A stretch of 64,000 nucleotides of DNA from Oscillospiraceae bacterium (GCA_017552325.1 JAFZQE010000002.1:1-64000); one strand, 5' to 3'. Positions 15,933-24,966 are shown, numbered from the stretch's first letter. Numbers and translations: made by a program. Notes: generated from the sequence alone by a model not told the origin.

Positions 15933-17240
15933 ATGGAAATGAGCCGACTCGAACTGATGCCGGGCGTATGGCTGAACCATCTGCGCTCCGACAAATTCAA
16001 AACCGCCTGTCTGAGCGTCAGTCTGCTGACGCAGCTGACGCGGGAGACCGCGTCGATGAACGCGCTGATCCCCTATGTCCTGCGCCGCGGCTGCGCCCTC
16101 TACGGCGATATGGACGCGCTGTCCGCCCGGCTGGACGAGCTCTACGGCACGGCGATCGAGCCTGTCGTGCGCCGGATCGGCGAGATCCAGTGCATCGGCT
16201 TTTACGCCAGCATCCCCGAGCGCGAGTTTCTGCCCGGGAAGGAGGACGTGCTGCGCCCCGCCTGCGAGCTGCTGGGCGAGCTGCTGCTCCACCCCGCCAC
16301 CCGCGGCGGCCTGCTGCTGCCGCAGTACGTCGACAGCGAGCGGGAAAAGATGCTCGACGCCCTGCGCGCCCGCGTCAACGACAAGCGGAGCTACGCCGTG
16401 AAGCGCTGCGTCGAGGAGATGTGCTGCTTCGAGGACTTCTCCGCCGGGCGGCTCGGCAGCGAGGAAGAGATGCGCGCCGTGCGCTATGCCAAACTCTCCA
16501 AGCACTACCGCAGCCTGCTGCAGAGCAGCCCCGTCGAGATCTTCTACTGCGGGCGCGCCGAGCGGGACAGCCTGGCCGCCGTGCTGCGCGACGTGCTCGC
16601 CACGCTCCCCCGCGGCGAAATCGACGAGGAGATCGGCACCGAGATCCGCATGAACGCGCTGGAGGACCAGCCGCGCGAGGTGACCGAGCCGATGGACGTC
16701 ACGCAGGGCAAGCTTGTGGTCGGCTTTCGCCTGGGCGAGTGCATGGAGGACCCCGATCCCGCTGCGCTGACCGTCTTCAACGGCGTGTTCGGCTGCGGTT
16801 CGGCCAGCAAGCTCTTCGTCAACGTGCGTGAAAAGCTGCAGCTCTGCTATGACGCGGGCTCGATGCTGGATACGCACAAGGGTCTGCTGCTGGCCGCCGC
16901 CGGGATCGACTTCGACAAGAAAGAGGCCGTGCAGGAGGAGATCTTCCGCCAGCTCGAGGCCATGCGCCGCGGCGAGATCAGCGACGAGGAGCTGCAGGCC
17001 GCGCGCGCCGGCGCCGCCGCCGATCTGCGCATGGCGGAGGACAGTCAGGGCGATCTGGAGGGCTTCTGGCTCTCGCAGATCGTGCGCGGGCTGGACTACG
17101 GCCCGTCGGAGCTGGCCGAGCTCTGCGGAGAAGTGACCAAGGAAGAGGTCGCGGCCGTCGCGCAGAGCGTGGACTGCGATCTGATCTACTTCCTGACCGG
17201 CAGCGCTGAGGAGAGCGCAGATGAAGAAGAGGAGCTTTGA
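15933..17240 (+). CDS. M16-family peptidase-like protein, YfmF type (no catalytic motif)
   Basis: A 435-residue insulinase-fold protein without the zinc motif HxxEH in its N-terminal half, as in the inactive partners of paired M16 proteins. Recognisable parts are LRRGCALYGDMDALSARLDELYG and the C-terminal FGCGSASKLFVNVREKLQLCYD. In Bacilli the YfmF/YfmH pair is linked to 5-aminopentanol modification of elongation factor P; whether that holds here is not shown. The ATG at 15933 follows GGGAGG. Its end overlaps the next gene by 20 bases, which supports coupled translation and a heterodimer. Confidence 0.85.
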   Translation: MEMSRLELMPGVWLNHLRSDKFKTACLSVSLLTQLTRETASMNALIPYVLRRGCALYGDMDALSARLDELYGTAIEPVVRRIGEIQCIGFYASIPEREFLPGKEDVLRPACELLGELLLHPATRGGLLLPQYVDSEREKMLDALRARVNDKRSYAVKRCVEEMCCFEDFSAGRLGSEEEMRAVRYAKLSKHYRSLLQSSPVEIFYCGRAERDSLAAVLRDVLATLPRGEIDEEIGTEIRMNALEDQPREVTEPMDVTQGKLVVGFRLGECMEDPDPAALTVFNGVFGCGSASKLFVNVREKLQLCYDAGSMLDTHKGLLLAAAGIDFDKKEAVQEEIFRQLEAMRRGEISDEELQAARAGAAADLRMAEDSQGDLEGFWLSQIVRGLDYGPSELAELCGEVTKEEVAAVAQSVDCDLIYFLTGSAEESADEEEEL

Positions 17241-18501
17241 ACAGATCGGCGAAAGCCTGTATGAAGAAAGGCTTCCCAACGGCCTGCGCGTCTGCGTCGT
17301 GCCGAAGAAGGGCTTCCGGAGCTGCTGCGCGGTGCTCGCCGTCGACTACGGCGGCGCGCACCGGCGCTTTTTCCTGGAGGGCAGCCCCTGCGAGACCCCG
17401 GCGGGCACGGCGCACTATCTCGAGCACAAATGCTTCGACCTGCCCGAGGGCGACCGGACGCTGGAGATCCTCACGGCCCGCGGCGCCGATCCCAACGCCT
17501 CCACCGGGCCGGACATGACGGCCTACTACTTCCAGTGCACCGAAGATTTTGAAGAGAATCTCCGCCTGCTGCTGCACCTGGTTTCCACGCCGTATTTCAC
17601 TGAGGAAACCGTGGAAAAGGAGCGCGGCATCATCACGCAGGAGATCCTCATGGGCGAGGACGACCCGGGACTGCGCCTCTACTACCGCCTGCTCGGCATG
17701 CTCTATGAGCGGCATCCCGCGCGCGAGCGCGTGGCCGGCACGGCCGAAAGCATCCGTGAGATCACGGCCGAAACGCTCGCCCTATGCCACCGGGCCTTTT
17801 ACGCGCCGGGCAGGCTGGCGCTCTGCGTGGAGGGCGACGTCGATCCCGAGCGGATCCTCGCCCTCGCGCGCGAGGCCTTCCCGCCGGAGCCGCAGCCCCT
17901 GCCGGAGCCCGATTTCGGTCCGGCGGAATCCCTGCTCCCGCTCGAGCGCTTCAGCCGGGAGGAGGCGGAGATCTCCGCGCCGCAGTTCGTGATCGGCGCG
18001 AAGTTCCTGCCCGCGGCGCAGGGCGGGGAAGCGCTGCGGCAGCGGCTGGTCGCCTCTCTTGCCGTGCGGACCTTCCTCGGCCATTCCTCGCCGTTTTTCA
18101 CCGGCCTGTACGCCGAGGGTCTGCTGAACCTGGACTTCGGCGTCGACATCGAGTACGTCCCGCAGGCGGCGACGCTGACCCTGGGCGGCGAGAGCCGCGA
18201 CCCGGAGGCCGTGCTGGCAGCGCTGCGCAAGGCAGTGGAAGAGCTGGCGGCGCAGGGGCTTGATGAAGAACGTTTCCGCCGCGCCAAGCGCGCCTCGCTG
18301 GGCGCAAGACTGCGCGCGCTGGAGGATTTCGAGAGCGTCTGCTTTGCGCTGGCCGCCGGCCTCTTCGAGGGCTACTGCGCACTGGACAGCCTGACGATGC
18401 TCGGGAACGTCGAAAAGGCCGAGTGCGAGCGCTTCCTGCTGGATGCGCTGCAGCCCGAGCGCCTGGCCCTCGCCGTATTTGAACCCAAAAAGGAAGGATA
18501 A
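17221..18501 (+). CDS. M16-family zinc metallopeptidase, YfmH type
   Basis: A 426-residue M16 peptidase with the inverted zinc motif HYLEH near residue 65 (GTAHYLEHKCFD), the distal glutamate region (EETVEKERGIITQEILMGED) and the C-terminal M16 half. It should be the catalytic partner of the preceding YfmF-type protein, forming the peptidase chamber together. The start overlaps the upstream gene by 20 bases, with GAGGAG just before the ATG. lgt follows after three bases, a clustering often seen in Clostridia. The peptide or protein substrate is unknown. Confidence 0.88.
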   Translation: MKKRSFEQIGESLYEERLPNGLRVCVVPKKGFRSCCAVLAVDYGGAHRRFFLEGSPCETPAGTAHYLEHKCFDLPEGDRTLEILTARGADPNASTGPDMTAYYFQCTEDFEENLRLLLHLVSTPYFTEETVEKERGIITQEILMGEDDPGLRLYYRLLGMLYERHPARERVAGTAESIREITAETLALCHRAFYAPGRLALCVEGDVDPERILALAREAFPPEPQPLPEPDFGPAESLLPLERFSREEAEISAPQFVIGAKFLPAAQGGEALRQRLVASLAVRTFLGHSSPFFTGLYAEGLLNLDFGVDIEYVPQAATLTLGGESRDPEAVLAALRKAVEELAAQGLDEERFRRAKRASLGARLRALEDFESVCFALAAGLFEGYCALDSLTMLGNVEKAECERFLLDALQPERLALAVFEPKKEG

Positions 18502-18504
18502 GCC

Positions 18505-19404
18505 ATGACAGAAACCGTCATTGAAACCATACAGCGCGACTCGGTGATCAGCTTCCCGCTGCTGGGTCTCGAGCTGAACCCGCCCGCAAGCTTCAGCGTG
18601 TTCGGCTTTCCGATCTATTTCTACGGCGTGCTGATCGTCTGCGGCTTCCTGCTCGCCATGCTCTACTGCACGCGCCGCGCCCCGATCTTCGGGATCAAGC
18701 CGGACGACTTTTTCCCCGACATGATACTGTGGCTGTTGCCGCTGGTCATCGTCGGCGCGCGGATCTATTATATCCTCTTCCGGCTGGACGATTATCTGGC
18801 CCATCCGGCCAGCATGCTCGCCATCCGCGACGGCGGCCTCGCCATCTACGGCGGGGTGATCGCCGGCGCGCTCGTCGTGTTCTTCTTCTGCCGCCGCCGG
18901 AAGATCAGCGTTCCGGCCATGCTCGACCTCGTCGTCTACGGCCTGCTGATCGGGCAGATCATCGGCCGCTGGGGCAATTTCATGAACCGCGAGGCCTTCG
19001 GCGCCGAGACCGACATCTTCTGCCGCATGGGCCTGACGCCGCCGGGCGGGACCACCGTCTACGTGCACCCCACCTTCCTCTACGAGAGCCTGTGGAATCT
19101 GATCGGGCTGATCTTTCTGATCGTCTGGGAGCGGCGCGGGAAGCGGAAGTACGACGGGCAGTGCGCGCTGATCTATTTCTTCTGGTACGGCCTGGGGCGC
19201 GCGTGGATCGAAGGCCTGCGCACCGACAGCCTGTATATCGGGAACACCGGCCTGCGCGTGTCGCAGCTTCTGAGCCTGGTGCTCTGCGTCGGCGCGCTGA
19301 CCGTGCTGATCGTCCAGAGCCGCCGGAGGCACGACCCGCGGGATCTGTTCGTCAACCGCAATCTGAACAAAACCGAAACCGAAGCTGAAGAAACCGGGAG
19401 GTAA
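18505..19404 (+). CDS. lgt: Prolipoprotein diacylglyceryl transferase
   Basis: A 299-residue polytopic membrane enzyme that moves diacylglycerol from phosphatidylglycerol to the lipobox cysteine of prolipoproteins. The Lgt signature is clear: GQIIGRWGNFMNREAFG, preceded by GGLAIYGGVIAG and followed by HPTFLYESLWNLIG. About seven membrane segments are visible. It is third in the M16-M16-lgt operon. A client is nearby: the Ig-domain lipoprotein at 19893-20561 has an LSAC lipobox. Confidence 0.96.
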   Translation: MTETVIETIQRDSVISFPLLGLELNPPASFSVFGFPIYFYGVLIVCGFLLAMLYCTRRAPIFGIKPDDFFPDMILWLLPLVIVGARIYYILFRLDDYLAHPASMLAIRDGGLAIYGGVIAGALVVFFFCRRRKISVPAMLDLVVYGLLIGQIIGRWGNFMNREAFGAETDIFCRMGLTPPGGTTVYVHPTFLYESLWNLIGLIFLIVWERRGKRKYDGQCALIYFFWYGLGRAWIEGLRTDSLYIGNTGLRVSQLLSLVLCVGALTVLIVQSRRRHDPRDLFVNRNLNKTETEAEETGR

Positions 19405-19408
19405 AACC

Positions 19409-19837
19409 ATGAGCAGTTACAGGGACATCATCAACGGCACGCTGCAGAACCTGGCCGACAAGATGAAGGAAGTCAGCGAGAGCAGCGGCGTGAAGGACTT
19501 CTACAGCCGCGGCGCCGAGCGTGCCAAGGGCTATGCCCGCGTCGCGAAGCTGAGCCTGGAGATCAACGGCGAGTCCGAGGAGCTCCGCAAGGTCTACACC
19601 GAGATCGGCAAGCTCTATTTCGAGCAGAACGAGGCCGCGCCCGGCCCGCTCTACGAGGGGCTCTTCGCCCAGGCCGAGAAGCTCCGCGCCTCGCTTCGGA
19701 GCAAGGAGGACGAGATCCGCGCCCGCCGGGAGGACTTTGAGGCCGCGCAGGCCGAGAAGAGCGGCGAGGTCGAGGTCGAGATCGGCGACTTTGAGGATAT
19801 CGTCAACGCCACCGAGAGCGACGGCAGCGGACAGTAA
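19409..19837 (+). CDS. Small helical coiled-coil protein of unknown function
   Basis: A 142-residue, highly charged protein with no signal peptide or membrane segment. It is predicted mostly helical, with heptad-like stretches (AERAKGYARVAKLSLEINGE and LRASLRSKEDEIRARREDF) and an acidic tail. It begins four bases after lgt with GGGAGG upstream, so it is the last gene of the M16-lgt operon. Similar short proteins in Firmicutes sometimes carry a C-terminal zinc ribbon; none is present here. I do not recognise the family. Confidence 0.8.
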   Translation: MSSYRDIINGTLQNLADKMKEVSESSGVKDFYSRGAERAKGYARVAKLSLEINGESEELRKVYTEIGKLYFEQNEAAPGPLYEGLFAQAEKLRASLRSKEDEIRARREDFEAAQAEKSGEVEVEIGDFEDIVNATESDGSGQ

Positions 19838-19848
19838 GAGAAAAAAGC

Positions 19849-19890
19849 GCGCGAAAAGAGGAGGGACCATCGTCCCTCCTCTTTTCGCGC
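19849..19890. terminator. Terminator between convergent operons
   Basis: A 19-bp perfect stem (19849-19867 with 19872-19890) around a four-base loop. A T-run follows in the minus direction (from AAAAAA at 19841-19846), so it chiefly ends the ricT operon; the plus direction lacks a T-run. Confidence 0.85.
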
Positions 19891-19892
19891 TG

Positions 19893-20561
19893 TTATGAGT
19901 CTATCGTCAGAGTAACGACCTGGGTGCAGGCCTTGCCGAGGCCGTTGGAGACCTCGCAGCGGTACTGATAGCCGTCGTGGTAGTTTTTGACCGCCACGCT
20001 GTACCGCTCGGTGTGGCAGCCCTCCCCGCTGCAGGGGATCCAGCTGCCCTTGACGCTTTTTCTGAAATACCACTGATATTTCAGCCCGCCGCCGCCCGCC
20101 AGCACCGTGAAGGAGACCTTGTCCCCCGCCGCGGCGCTCAGGCTCTCCGGCTGGACCGAGACGTAGGGCCGCTCGATCAGCTCCAGCGTGACCGGCTCGC
20201 TGCAGAGCTCTCCGTCCGCGCCGCTGACACGGCAGCGGAACTGATAGCCCTCGTGATGCTCCTTGAGCCGGACGGTATAGTTTGGCGTGTCGCAGCCCTC
20301 TTTGCCGCAGTCGTGCCACTCTCCTTCGGCGCTGCTGCGGTACTGCCACTGATAGCACAGGTCCTCGCCCTCCGCCTCCACCGACAGGAACAGGTCCGTC
20401 CCGACCGCGCCGGGTTTGGCATAGGGCTGGCTGAGGATCGCCGTCGCTCTGCGCGCCGGTTCGACCGGGGCCGCCGGTTTTTCCCTGCGGGCGCAGGCGC
20501 TCAGTCCGAACAGCAGGACCAGGGCCAGCAGGGCGGCCGGCAGACGCTTGCTTTGCTTCAT
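19893..20561 (-). CDS. Lipoprotein with two Ig-like domains
   Basis: A 222-residue secreted lipoprotein. The signal peptide (MKQSKRLPAALLALVLLFG) ends in lipobox LSAC at Cys23. Two Ig-like repeats follow, each with the YQW...GYQ(F/Y)RCxVS pattern: CYQWQYRSSAEGEWHDCG with EGYQFRCRVSGADGE, and KYQWYFRKSVKGSWIPC with DGYQYRCEVSNGLGK. The same fold unit recurs three times in the BspA-like protein at 22909-24882. GAGGAG lies seven bases before the ATG. It is 22 bases downstream of ricT on the same strand and ends at the shared terminator. The ligand is unknown. Confidence 0.85.
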   Translation of the reverse strand: MKQSKRLPAALLALVLLFGLSACARREKPAAPVEPARRATAILSQPYAKPGAVGTDLFLSVEAEGEDLCYQWQYRSSAEGEWHDCGKEGCDTPNYTVRLKEHHEGYQFRCRVSGADGELCSEPVTLELIERPYVSVQPESLSAAAGDKVSFTVLAGGGGLKYQWYFRKSVKGSWIPCSGEGCHTERYSVAVKNYHDGYQYRCEVSNGLGKACTQVVTLTIDS

Positions 20562-20583
20562 GGGATTCTCCTCGCTTCGCGGA

Positions 20584-21963
20584 TCAGCCCTTGCTCTCGC
20601 CCTGACCGGGTTTTCTGCGTCCGCCGCGGCGATGCCGCCGCTTGTCGCCCTCGGCCTTTTTGGGCGAGGGGCTTTCAGCCGCGGGCTGAGGCTTCGCCTC
20701 CAGCTTGACGGGCTTGACCACGGTCTTTCCGCTGCGGCTGCGGCCCTGCGGCTTGGCGCTCTCCTGCTTCGGCGCGGCCTCGCTCCTGGAAGCCGCCTCT
20801 TCCTTTTTCCTGCCGCCGCGGCTCTTTTTGCGGGCCGGCTTCAGAGAGGGCTGCCTGTCCGCTTTGGCAGGCTTTTCGGCGGCCTCGGCCTTTGCGCGCG
20901 CCTCCTGTCTGGGCTGCGGCTGCGCCTCGGCTTTGGCCTCCGGCGCGGGATGCGCCTTGGAGCGGCTGCGGCGGCGCGAGCGCTTCTTCGCCGCGGGCTC
21001 TTCCTCCGGCGCGGGCTCCGGAGCGGGCGGCTCCTCGACCTGGTCGGCATAGAGCACGGGCATCGTCCACTCGTCCTCTTTTTCCTCGGGCTCCGCGGGC
21101 GCCGGCACGTAGTTGAGCACGTGCGGTGGCTCCTCCCCTTCCTTCGGGCGGCCGCCGGGCACCGCGGCCAGCTCGTTGGCCTTGTAGAGGTGCAGCGTGT
21201 CGTCGCTGTCGCCGTCCAGGCGCACCTTCACGCACTGGCGCAGCAGATTGACCTGCACCGCCGTGCCGTAGCCGTCCTTGGTCTCGACAAAGGCGCCCTG
21301 CTTGGGCACGCTCTTGATCAGCTCCTCATAGGCCTCCTGCTCATAGCGCAGGCAGCACATCAGGCGCCCGCAGCTGCCGGAGATCTTGGTGGGGTTGAGC
21401 GAGAGCGACTGGATCTTGGCCATTTTCGTGCTGACCGGCTGGAAATCCTCCAGGAACTGGCCGCAGCAGTAGGGGCGGCCGCAGATCGCGATGCCGCCGA
21501 CCATCTTGGCCTCGTCGCGCACGCCGATCTGCCGCAGCTCAATGCGCGTGCGGAAGATGGCGGCTAGATCCTTCACCAGCTCGCGGAAGTCCACGCGCCC
21601 GTCGGAGGTGAAGAAGAAGGTGATCTTGTTGCCCTCGAAGCTGCACTCGGCGTCGACGAGCTTCATGTCCAGGCCGTGCTCGGCGATCTTCTGCTTGCAG
21701 ATCTCCAGCGCCTCGGCCTCGCGCCGGACGTTGATCTCCGCCACGCGCAGGTCGTCCTGCGTGGCGAGGCGGATCACCGGGCGCAGCGGCAGCACGACGG
21801 CGGTGTTCTCCACCGTATGGTTGCCGTGGCAGCAGTCGGCCAGCTCCAGGCCCTTGGCGGTCTCGACGACCAGCTTGTCCCCGGCCTTCACCGTCAGACC
21901 GCGGGGGTCGAAGGAATAGGCCTTGCCGCGGTTTTTGAATTTGATACTGACTACTTCAATCAA
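20584..21963 (-). CDS. ricT: PSP1-domain protein RicT (YaaT) with a long basic C-terminal tail
   Basis: Residues 1-270 are a PSP1/RicT protein: GGIAICGRPYCCGQFLEDFQ and SGSCGRLMCCLRYEQEAYEE carry the cysteines that in Bacillus RicAFT bind Fe-S clusters and, with RNase Y, direct mRNA maturation. Residues from about 285 to 459 form an unusual low-complexity tail rich in Lys, Arg, Ala, Glu and Pro, ending in RRHRRGGRRKPGQG; Bacillus RicT (about 275 residues) lacks it. The start is a TTG at 21963, since no in-frame ATG or GTG suits the conserved N-terminus, with AGAGGA upstream and the holB stop four bases before. The tail could bind RNA (inference). Confidence 0.9.
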   Translation of the reverse strand: MIEVVSIKFKNRGKAYSFDPRGLTVKAGDKLVVETAKGLELADCCHGNHTVENTAVVLPLRPVIRLATQDDLRVAEINVRREAEALEICKQKIAEHGLDMKLVDAECSFEGNKITFFFTSDGRVDFRELVKDLAAIFRTRIELRQIGVRDEAKMVGGIAICGRPYCCGQFLEDFQPVSTKMAKIQSLSLNPTKISGSCGRLMCCLRYEQEAYEELIKSVPKQGAFVETKDGYGTAVQVNLLRQCVKVRLDGDSDDTLHLYKANELAAVPGGRPKEGEEPPHVLNYVPAPAEPEEKEDEWTMPVLYADQVEEPPAPEPAPEEEPAAKKRSRRRSRSKAHPAPEAKAEAQPQPRQEARAKAEAAEKPAKADRQPSLKPARKKSRGGRKKEEAASRSEAAPKQESAKPQGRSRSGKTVVKPVKLEAKPQPAAESPSPKKAEGDKRRHRRGGRRKPGQGESKG

Positions 21964-21967
21964 TGCT

Positions 21968-22762
21968 TTATCCTCTGTTTCCGCTGCCGAGCGGCGTGTC
22001 CGCCGCCAGCAGGCCCAAAATGTGTTTCGCGCCGGTATTGACGCGCAGATAGTCCCGGCAGCGCGCGGCCAGCGCAGCGATCTCCGCCAGCTGACGGCGG
22101 CTGAGCCCCAGGGAATCGCGCCGCGCGCAGAGCATGTCCGTCACCGTCTGGCTGAGCGCCTCGATGAGCGCCTGCGTCTGCCGCTGGTCCAGGCTGTCCT
22201 GCCCGAAGCTCCAGCGGATCAGCTCCGCCCGGTCGCCCGAGGCGGCGGCGCGCAGATAGCCCTCCGCCAGCTTCACGCTCTCCGCGTCCGCCGCTTCCTC
22301 TCCGGCCGCGCTGTTCTGCTGCGCGCAGCGGGAGCGCACGGTCGGCAGCAGCAGGGCGGGATTCGTCACGCACAGGAGAAAGAGCGCGCCGTTGGGCGGC
22401 TCCTCCAGCAGCTTGAGCGCCGCGTTCTGCGCCGGGGTGTTCATCCTGTCCGCCTCGCTGATGATGTAGACCTTGCGCGGGGCCTCGTTGGGCAGCACCC
22501 AGGCGTCGTCGCTGACCGCGCGGATCTGGTCGACCGTGATCTCGCGGCGCAGGCGGCCCTTGTCGTCCGTCAGACGCCGGACGGTGATCAGGTCGGGGTG
22601 GATGTCGCTCAGGACCTTGCGGCAGGCGGCACAGCGGCCGCAGGGCTGTTTCCCGCCGCGCTCGCACAGCGCCTCCTGCGCCAGGCGGCGCGCCATGCGC
22701 AGGCCCTCCTCCGCGGTCGGCGCGCTCAGGATACAGGCGTGGCTCATTCGTCTTTCGTCCAT
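21968..22762 (-). CDS. holB: DNA polymerase III subunit delta'
   Basis: A 264-residue clamp-loader subunit. It has the zinc-binding cysteines (CGRCAACRKV, with an earlier Cys), then VYIISEADRMNTPAQNAALK and LLEEPPNGALFLLCVTNP, the conserved delta' core, and no functional Walker A. The C-terminal collar domain is short. It pairs with ricT in the order holB-ricT, as in many Firmicutes. The ATG at 22762 follows AAGGAG. It is transcribed from the promoter at 22799-22827 and reads through ricT into the Ig-domain lipoprotein gene. Confidence 0.9.
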   Translation of the reverse strand: MDERRMSHACILSAPTAEEGLRMARRLAQEALCERGGKQPCGRCAACRKVLSDIHPDLITVRRLTDDKGRLRREITVDQIRAVSDDAWVLPNEAPRKVYIISEADRMNTPAQNAALKLLEEPPNGALFLLCVTNPALLLPTVRSRCAQQNSAAGEEAADAESVKLAEGYLRAAASGDRAELIRWSFGQDSLDQRQTQALIEALSQTVTDMLCARRDSLGLSRRQLAEIAALAARCRDYLRVNTGAKHILGLLAADTPLGSGNRG

Positions 22763-22798
22763 GACTCCGGCGCTCCTTCCGCATGACTTAACTAAATG

Positions 22799-22827
22799 AT
22801 TTTACCCCATTTTCGCCGCATAGTCAA
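22799..22827 (-). promoter_or_regulatory. Promoter of the holB-ricT operon
   Basis: Minus strand TTGACT (22827-22822), 17-base spacer, TAAAAT (22804-22799); the holB start codon is 37 bases downstream. Confidence 0.75.
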
Positions 22828-22863
22828 CAGGCGGCCGCTTCCATTTTTCCATGGCGCGCAAAA

Positions 22864-22891
22864 GCCCCGCGGAGCCTTTGCTCCGCGGGGC
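22864..22891 (-). terminator. Terminator of the BspA-like gene
   Basis: Stem GCCCCGCGGAGC (22864-22875) with GCTCCGCGGGGC (22880-22891), loop CTTT, followed on the minus strand by TTTT. Confidence 0.85.
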
Positions 22892-22908
22892 CGTATTCTG
22901 TCTTCGTG

Positions 22909-24882
22909 TCAGGCATTGTAGTGGATGGTGGCGTTGAGAAGAGGCTCATTTTCGTCGTATACGGTGATCTTGCCCCACTGGGTCTTTGTTCCCTTGTAGT
23001 AAACGTCAGAAAGGCTGCTGCAGCCGCGGAAGGCACGGTCGGAGATGACGGTCACGCTGACCGGGATCGTGACGCTCGTCAGCGAGCTGCAGGATTCAAA
23101 GAAACCGTAGCTGTAAAAGGCCCCCAGCCTGGTGACGCCGTTGCCGACGTACGCCGATCTCAGCGCGCTGCAGCCCCGGAAAACGCCGCCGCCGATACTT
23201 GTAACACTGTTCGGGATCGTGACGCTCGTCAGTCCGCTGCAGAATTCGAACGCGGCACCGCCGATGCTCGTCACGCTGCTCGGGATCGTCAGGCTCGTCA
23301 GTCCGCTGCAGCGGCTGAAGGCCCAGTCTCCGATGCTCGTCACGCCGCTCGGGATCGTCAGGCTCGCCAGCGCGCCGCAGGAATCGAAGGTCCCTTCGTC
23401 GATGACGGTAACGCCCTTGCCGATCTTCACGGTTTTCAGACTGCTGCAGCCGTTGAAGGCCCAGGCCCCCAGGCTCGTCACGCTGTCCGGGATCGTGACG
23501 CCCGTCAGGCTGCCGCAGGCGTCAAAGGCATTGTCGCCGATCTCCTCCAGACCGGCCGGGAGCTTCACGCCCGTCAGGCTGCCGCAGTAGGAGAACGCGC
23601 TGCCTTCGATGCTTTTCACGCCGCTGCCGATCGTCACGCTTGTCAGATTGCCGCAGCTGTAGAAGGCCGAGACGCCGATGGCCGTCACGCCGCTGCCGAT
23701 CGTCGCTTCGGTGAGACTGCCGCAGTCCTGAAACGCGAAATTGCCGACGCGCGTCACGCCGCTGCCGACGGAAACGCGAAGGAGCCGGTCTCGTTTTGAA
23801 TACCAGGGCGGCCTGTCATGTCCGCCGGAGCGATAATCGTACATCTCCCCCGTGCCGGAGATCGTCAGCAGGCCGTCACCGCCGAACTTCCAGGTCAGGC
23901 CTTCGCCGCACAGATCGCCCGAGACCGTCAGCCTTGCCGGGTCGGAATAGCTGCTGCCCTGCGAGTTCGTCAGCTTGCAGCGGTACTGCCAGCCGTCGCG
24001 CGCCGCCGTGACCTTCACGGTCAGGGTCGCAGTCTTGCAGCCGGTCAGCGAGGTCGTTTTCCAGCTCCCGTCCGGGTTTGTCCGGTACTGCCACTGGTAA
24101 CTGTCCACGACGTCGGCCTGTACTTTGAAATAAACCGTCGCGCCGACACAGGCCGTGTAGCTGAACGGCTGGGTCGAGATCTTCGGCTTGCTCAGCAGAC
24201 TCAGCGTCGCCGCCTCGGAATAGACAGAGCCGTTGGCGTTCGTGAGCTTGCAGCGGTACTGGTAGCCGTCGCGGTAGGACTTCACCTCGACGGACAGGGA
24301 CGCGCCTGTCGCGCCGCTGCTCTTGTTCCAGCTGCCGTCGGCGGTCTTGCGGTAGTACCACTGATAACTCGTCGCGCCGTCGGCCTTCACCGTGAACTTG
24401 ACCGTTTCGCCGGCGAGGGCGACGGCGTCCGCCGGCTGCTCGGTGACGACCGGCTTTTTCGACACGGTCAGGGTCGCGTTCTTCGTGTAGGAATAACCGT
24501 CGGCGTTCGAGACCTTGCAGCGGTACTGGTAGCCGTTGCGCTTGGCCTCCGCGACGATGCTGAGGGTGGCGGTCTTCGCGCCTGTCGAGGTGCTCTTGGC
24601 CCAGCTTCCCTCGGCGCTCGTGCGGTAGTACCACTGGTAGCTCTCGGCGCCGCTGGCCTTGACGGTGAACTTCACGGTCGTGCCGAGATAGGCCGTCACG
24701 CTCTTCGGCGAAGAGGAGATGCTCGGCTTTGCGTTGGGGACAGCTTCGGCGTCGACGAGTTCTATCACTTCCCCGGCCTCGACAGGCTCGATGTCGACGA
24801 TCTCGATGTCCTCCGCCGCGGCCGCCGGGATCAGCGCCAGGCACAGGCAGAGGCAGAGCAGAAGGGCAAACAGACGTTTCAT
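22909..24882 (-). CDS. Secreted protein with three Ig-like domains and BspA-type leucine-rich repeats
   Basis: A 657-residue secreted protein. The signal peptide (MKRLFALLLCLCLCLALIP) precedes an acidic segment (EDIEIVDIEPVEAGEVIELV). Three Ig-like units of about 85 residues follow (SYQWYYRTSAEGSW, SYQWYYRKTADGSW, SYQWQYRTNPDGSW, each with GxQYRCK). About eleven 23-residue BspA/LRR_5 repeats of the form VTSIGxxAFxxCSxLTSVTIPxS fill residues 385-625. BspA-like proteins mediate surface adhesion in some mucosal bacteria. No sortase motif or anchor is visible, so retention is unclear. The ATG at 24882 has AAAGGAGG eight bases upstream. It has its own promoter and terminator. Confidence 0.9.
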   Translation of the reverse strand: MKRLFALLLCLCLCLALIPAAAAEDIEIVDIEPVEAGEVIELVDAEAVPNAKPSISSSPKSVTAYLGTTVKFTVKASGAESYQWYYRTSAEGSWAKSTSTGAKTATLSIVAEAKRNGYQYRCKVSNADGYSYTKNATLTVSKKPVVTEQPADAVALAGETVKFTVKADGATSYQWYYRKTADGSWNKSSGATGASLSVEVKSYRDGYQYRCKLTNANGSVYSEAATLSLLSKPKISTQPFSYTACVGATVYFKVQADVVDSYQWQYRTNPDGSWKTTSLTGCKTATLTVKVTAARDGWQYRCKLTNSQGSSYSDPARLTVSGDLCGEGLTWKFGGDGLLTISGTGEMYDYRSGGHDRPPWYSKRDRLLRVSVGSGVTRVGNFAFQDCGSLTEATIGSGVTAIGVSAFYSCGNLTSVTIGSGVKSIEGSAFSYCGSLTGVKLPAGLEEIGDNAFDACGSLTGVTIPDSVTSLGAWAFNGCSSLKTVKIGKGVTVIDEGTFDSCGALASLTIPSGVTSIGDWAFSRCSGLTSLTIPSSVTSIGGAAFEFCSGLTSVTIPNSVTSIGGGVFRGCSALRSAYVGNGVTRLGAFYSYGFFESCSSLTSVTIPVSVTVISDRAFRGCSSLSDVYYKGTKTQWGKITVYDENEPLLNATIHYNA

Positions 24883-24937
24883 GGGTATTTCCTCCTTTGC
24901 ACGGGTCCATGATCGGCTTTTTCGTTTTACTATGCTA

Positions 24938-24966
24938 AAGATACAACAGTTTTCCGTCCCGGTCAA
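24938..24966 (-). promoter_or_regulatory. Promoter of the BspA-like gene
   Basis: Minus strand TTGACC (24966-24961), 17-base spacer, TATCTT (24943-24938). Confidence 0.65.
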
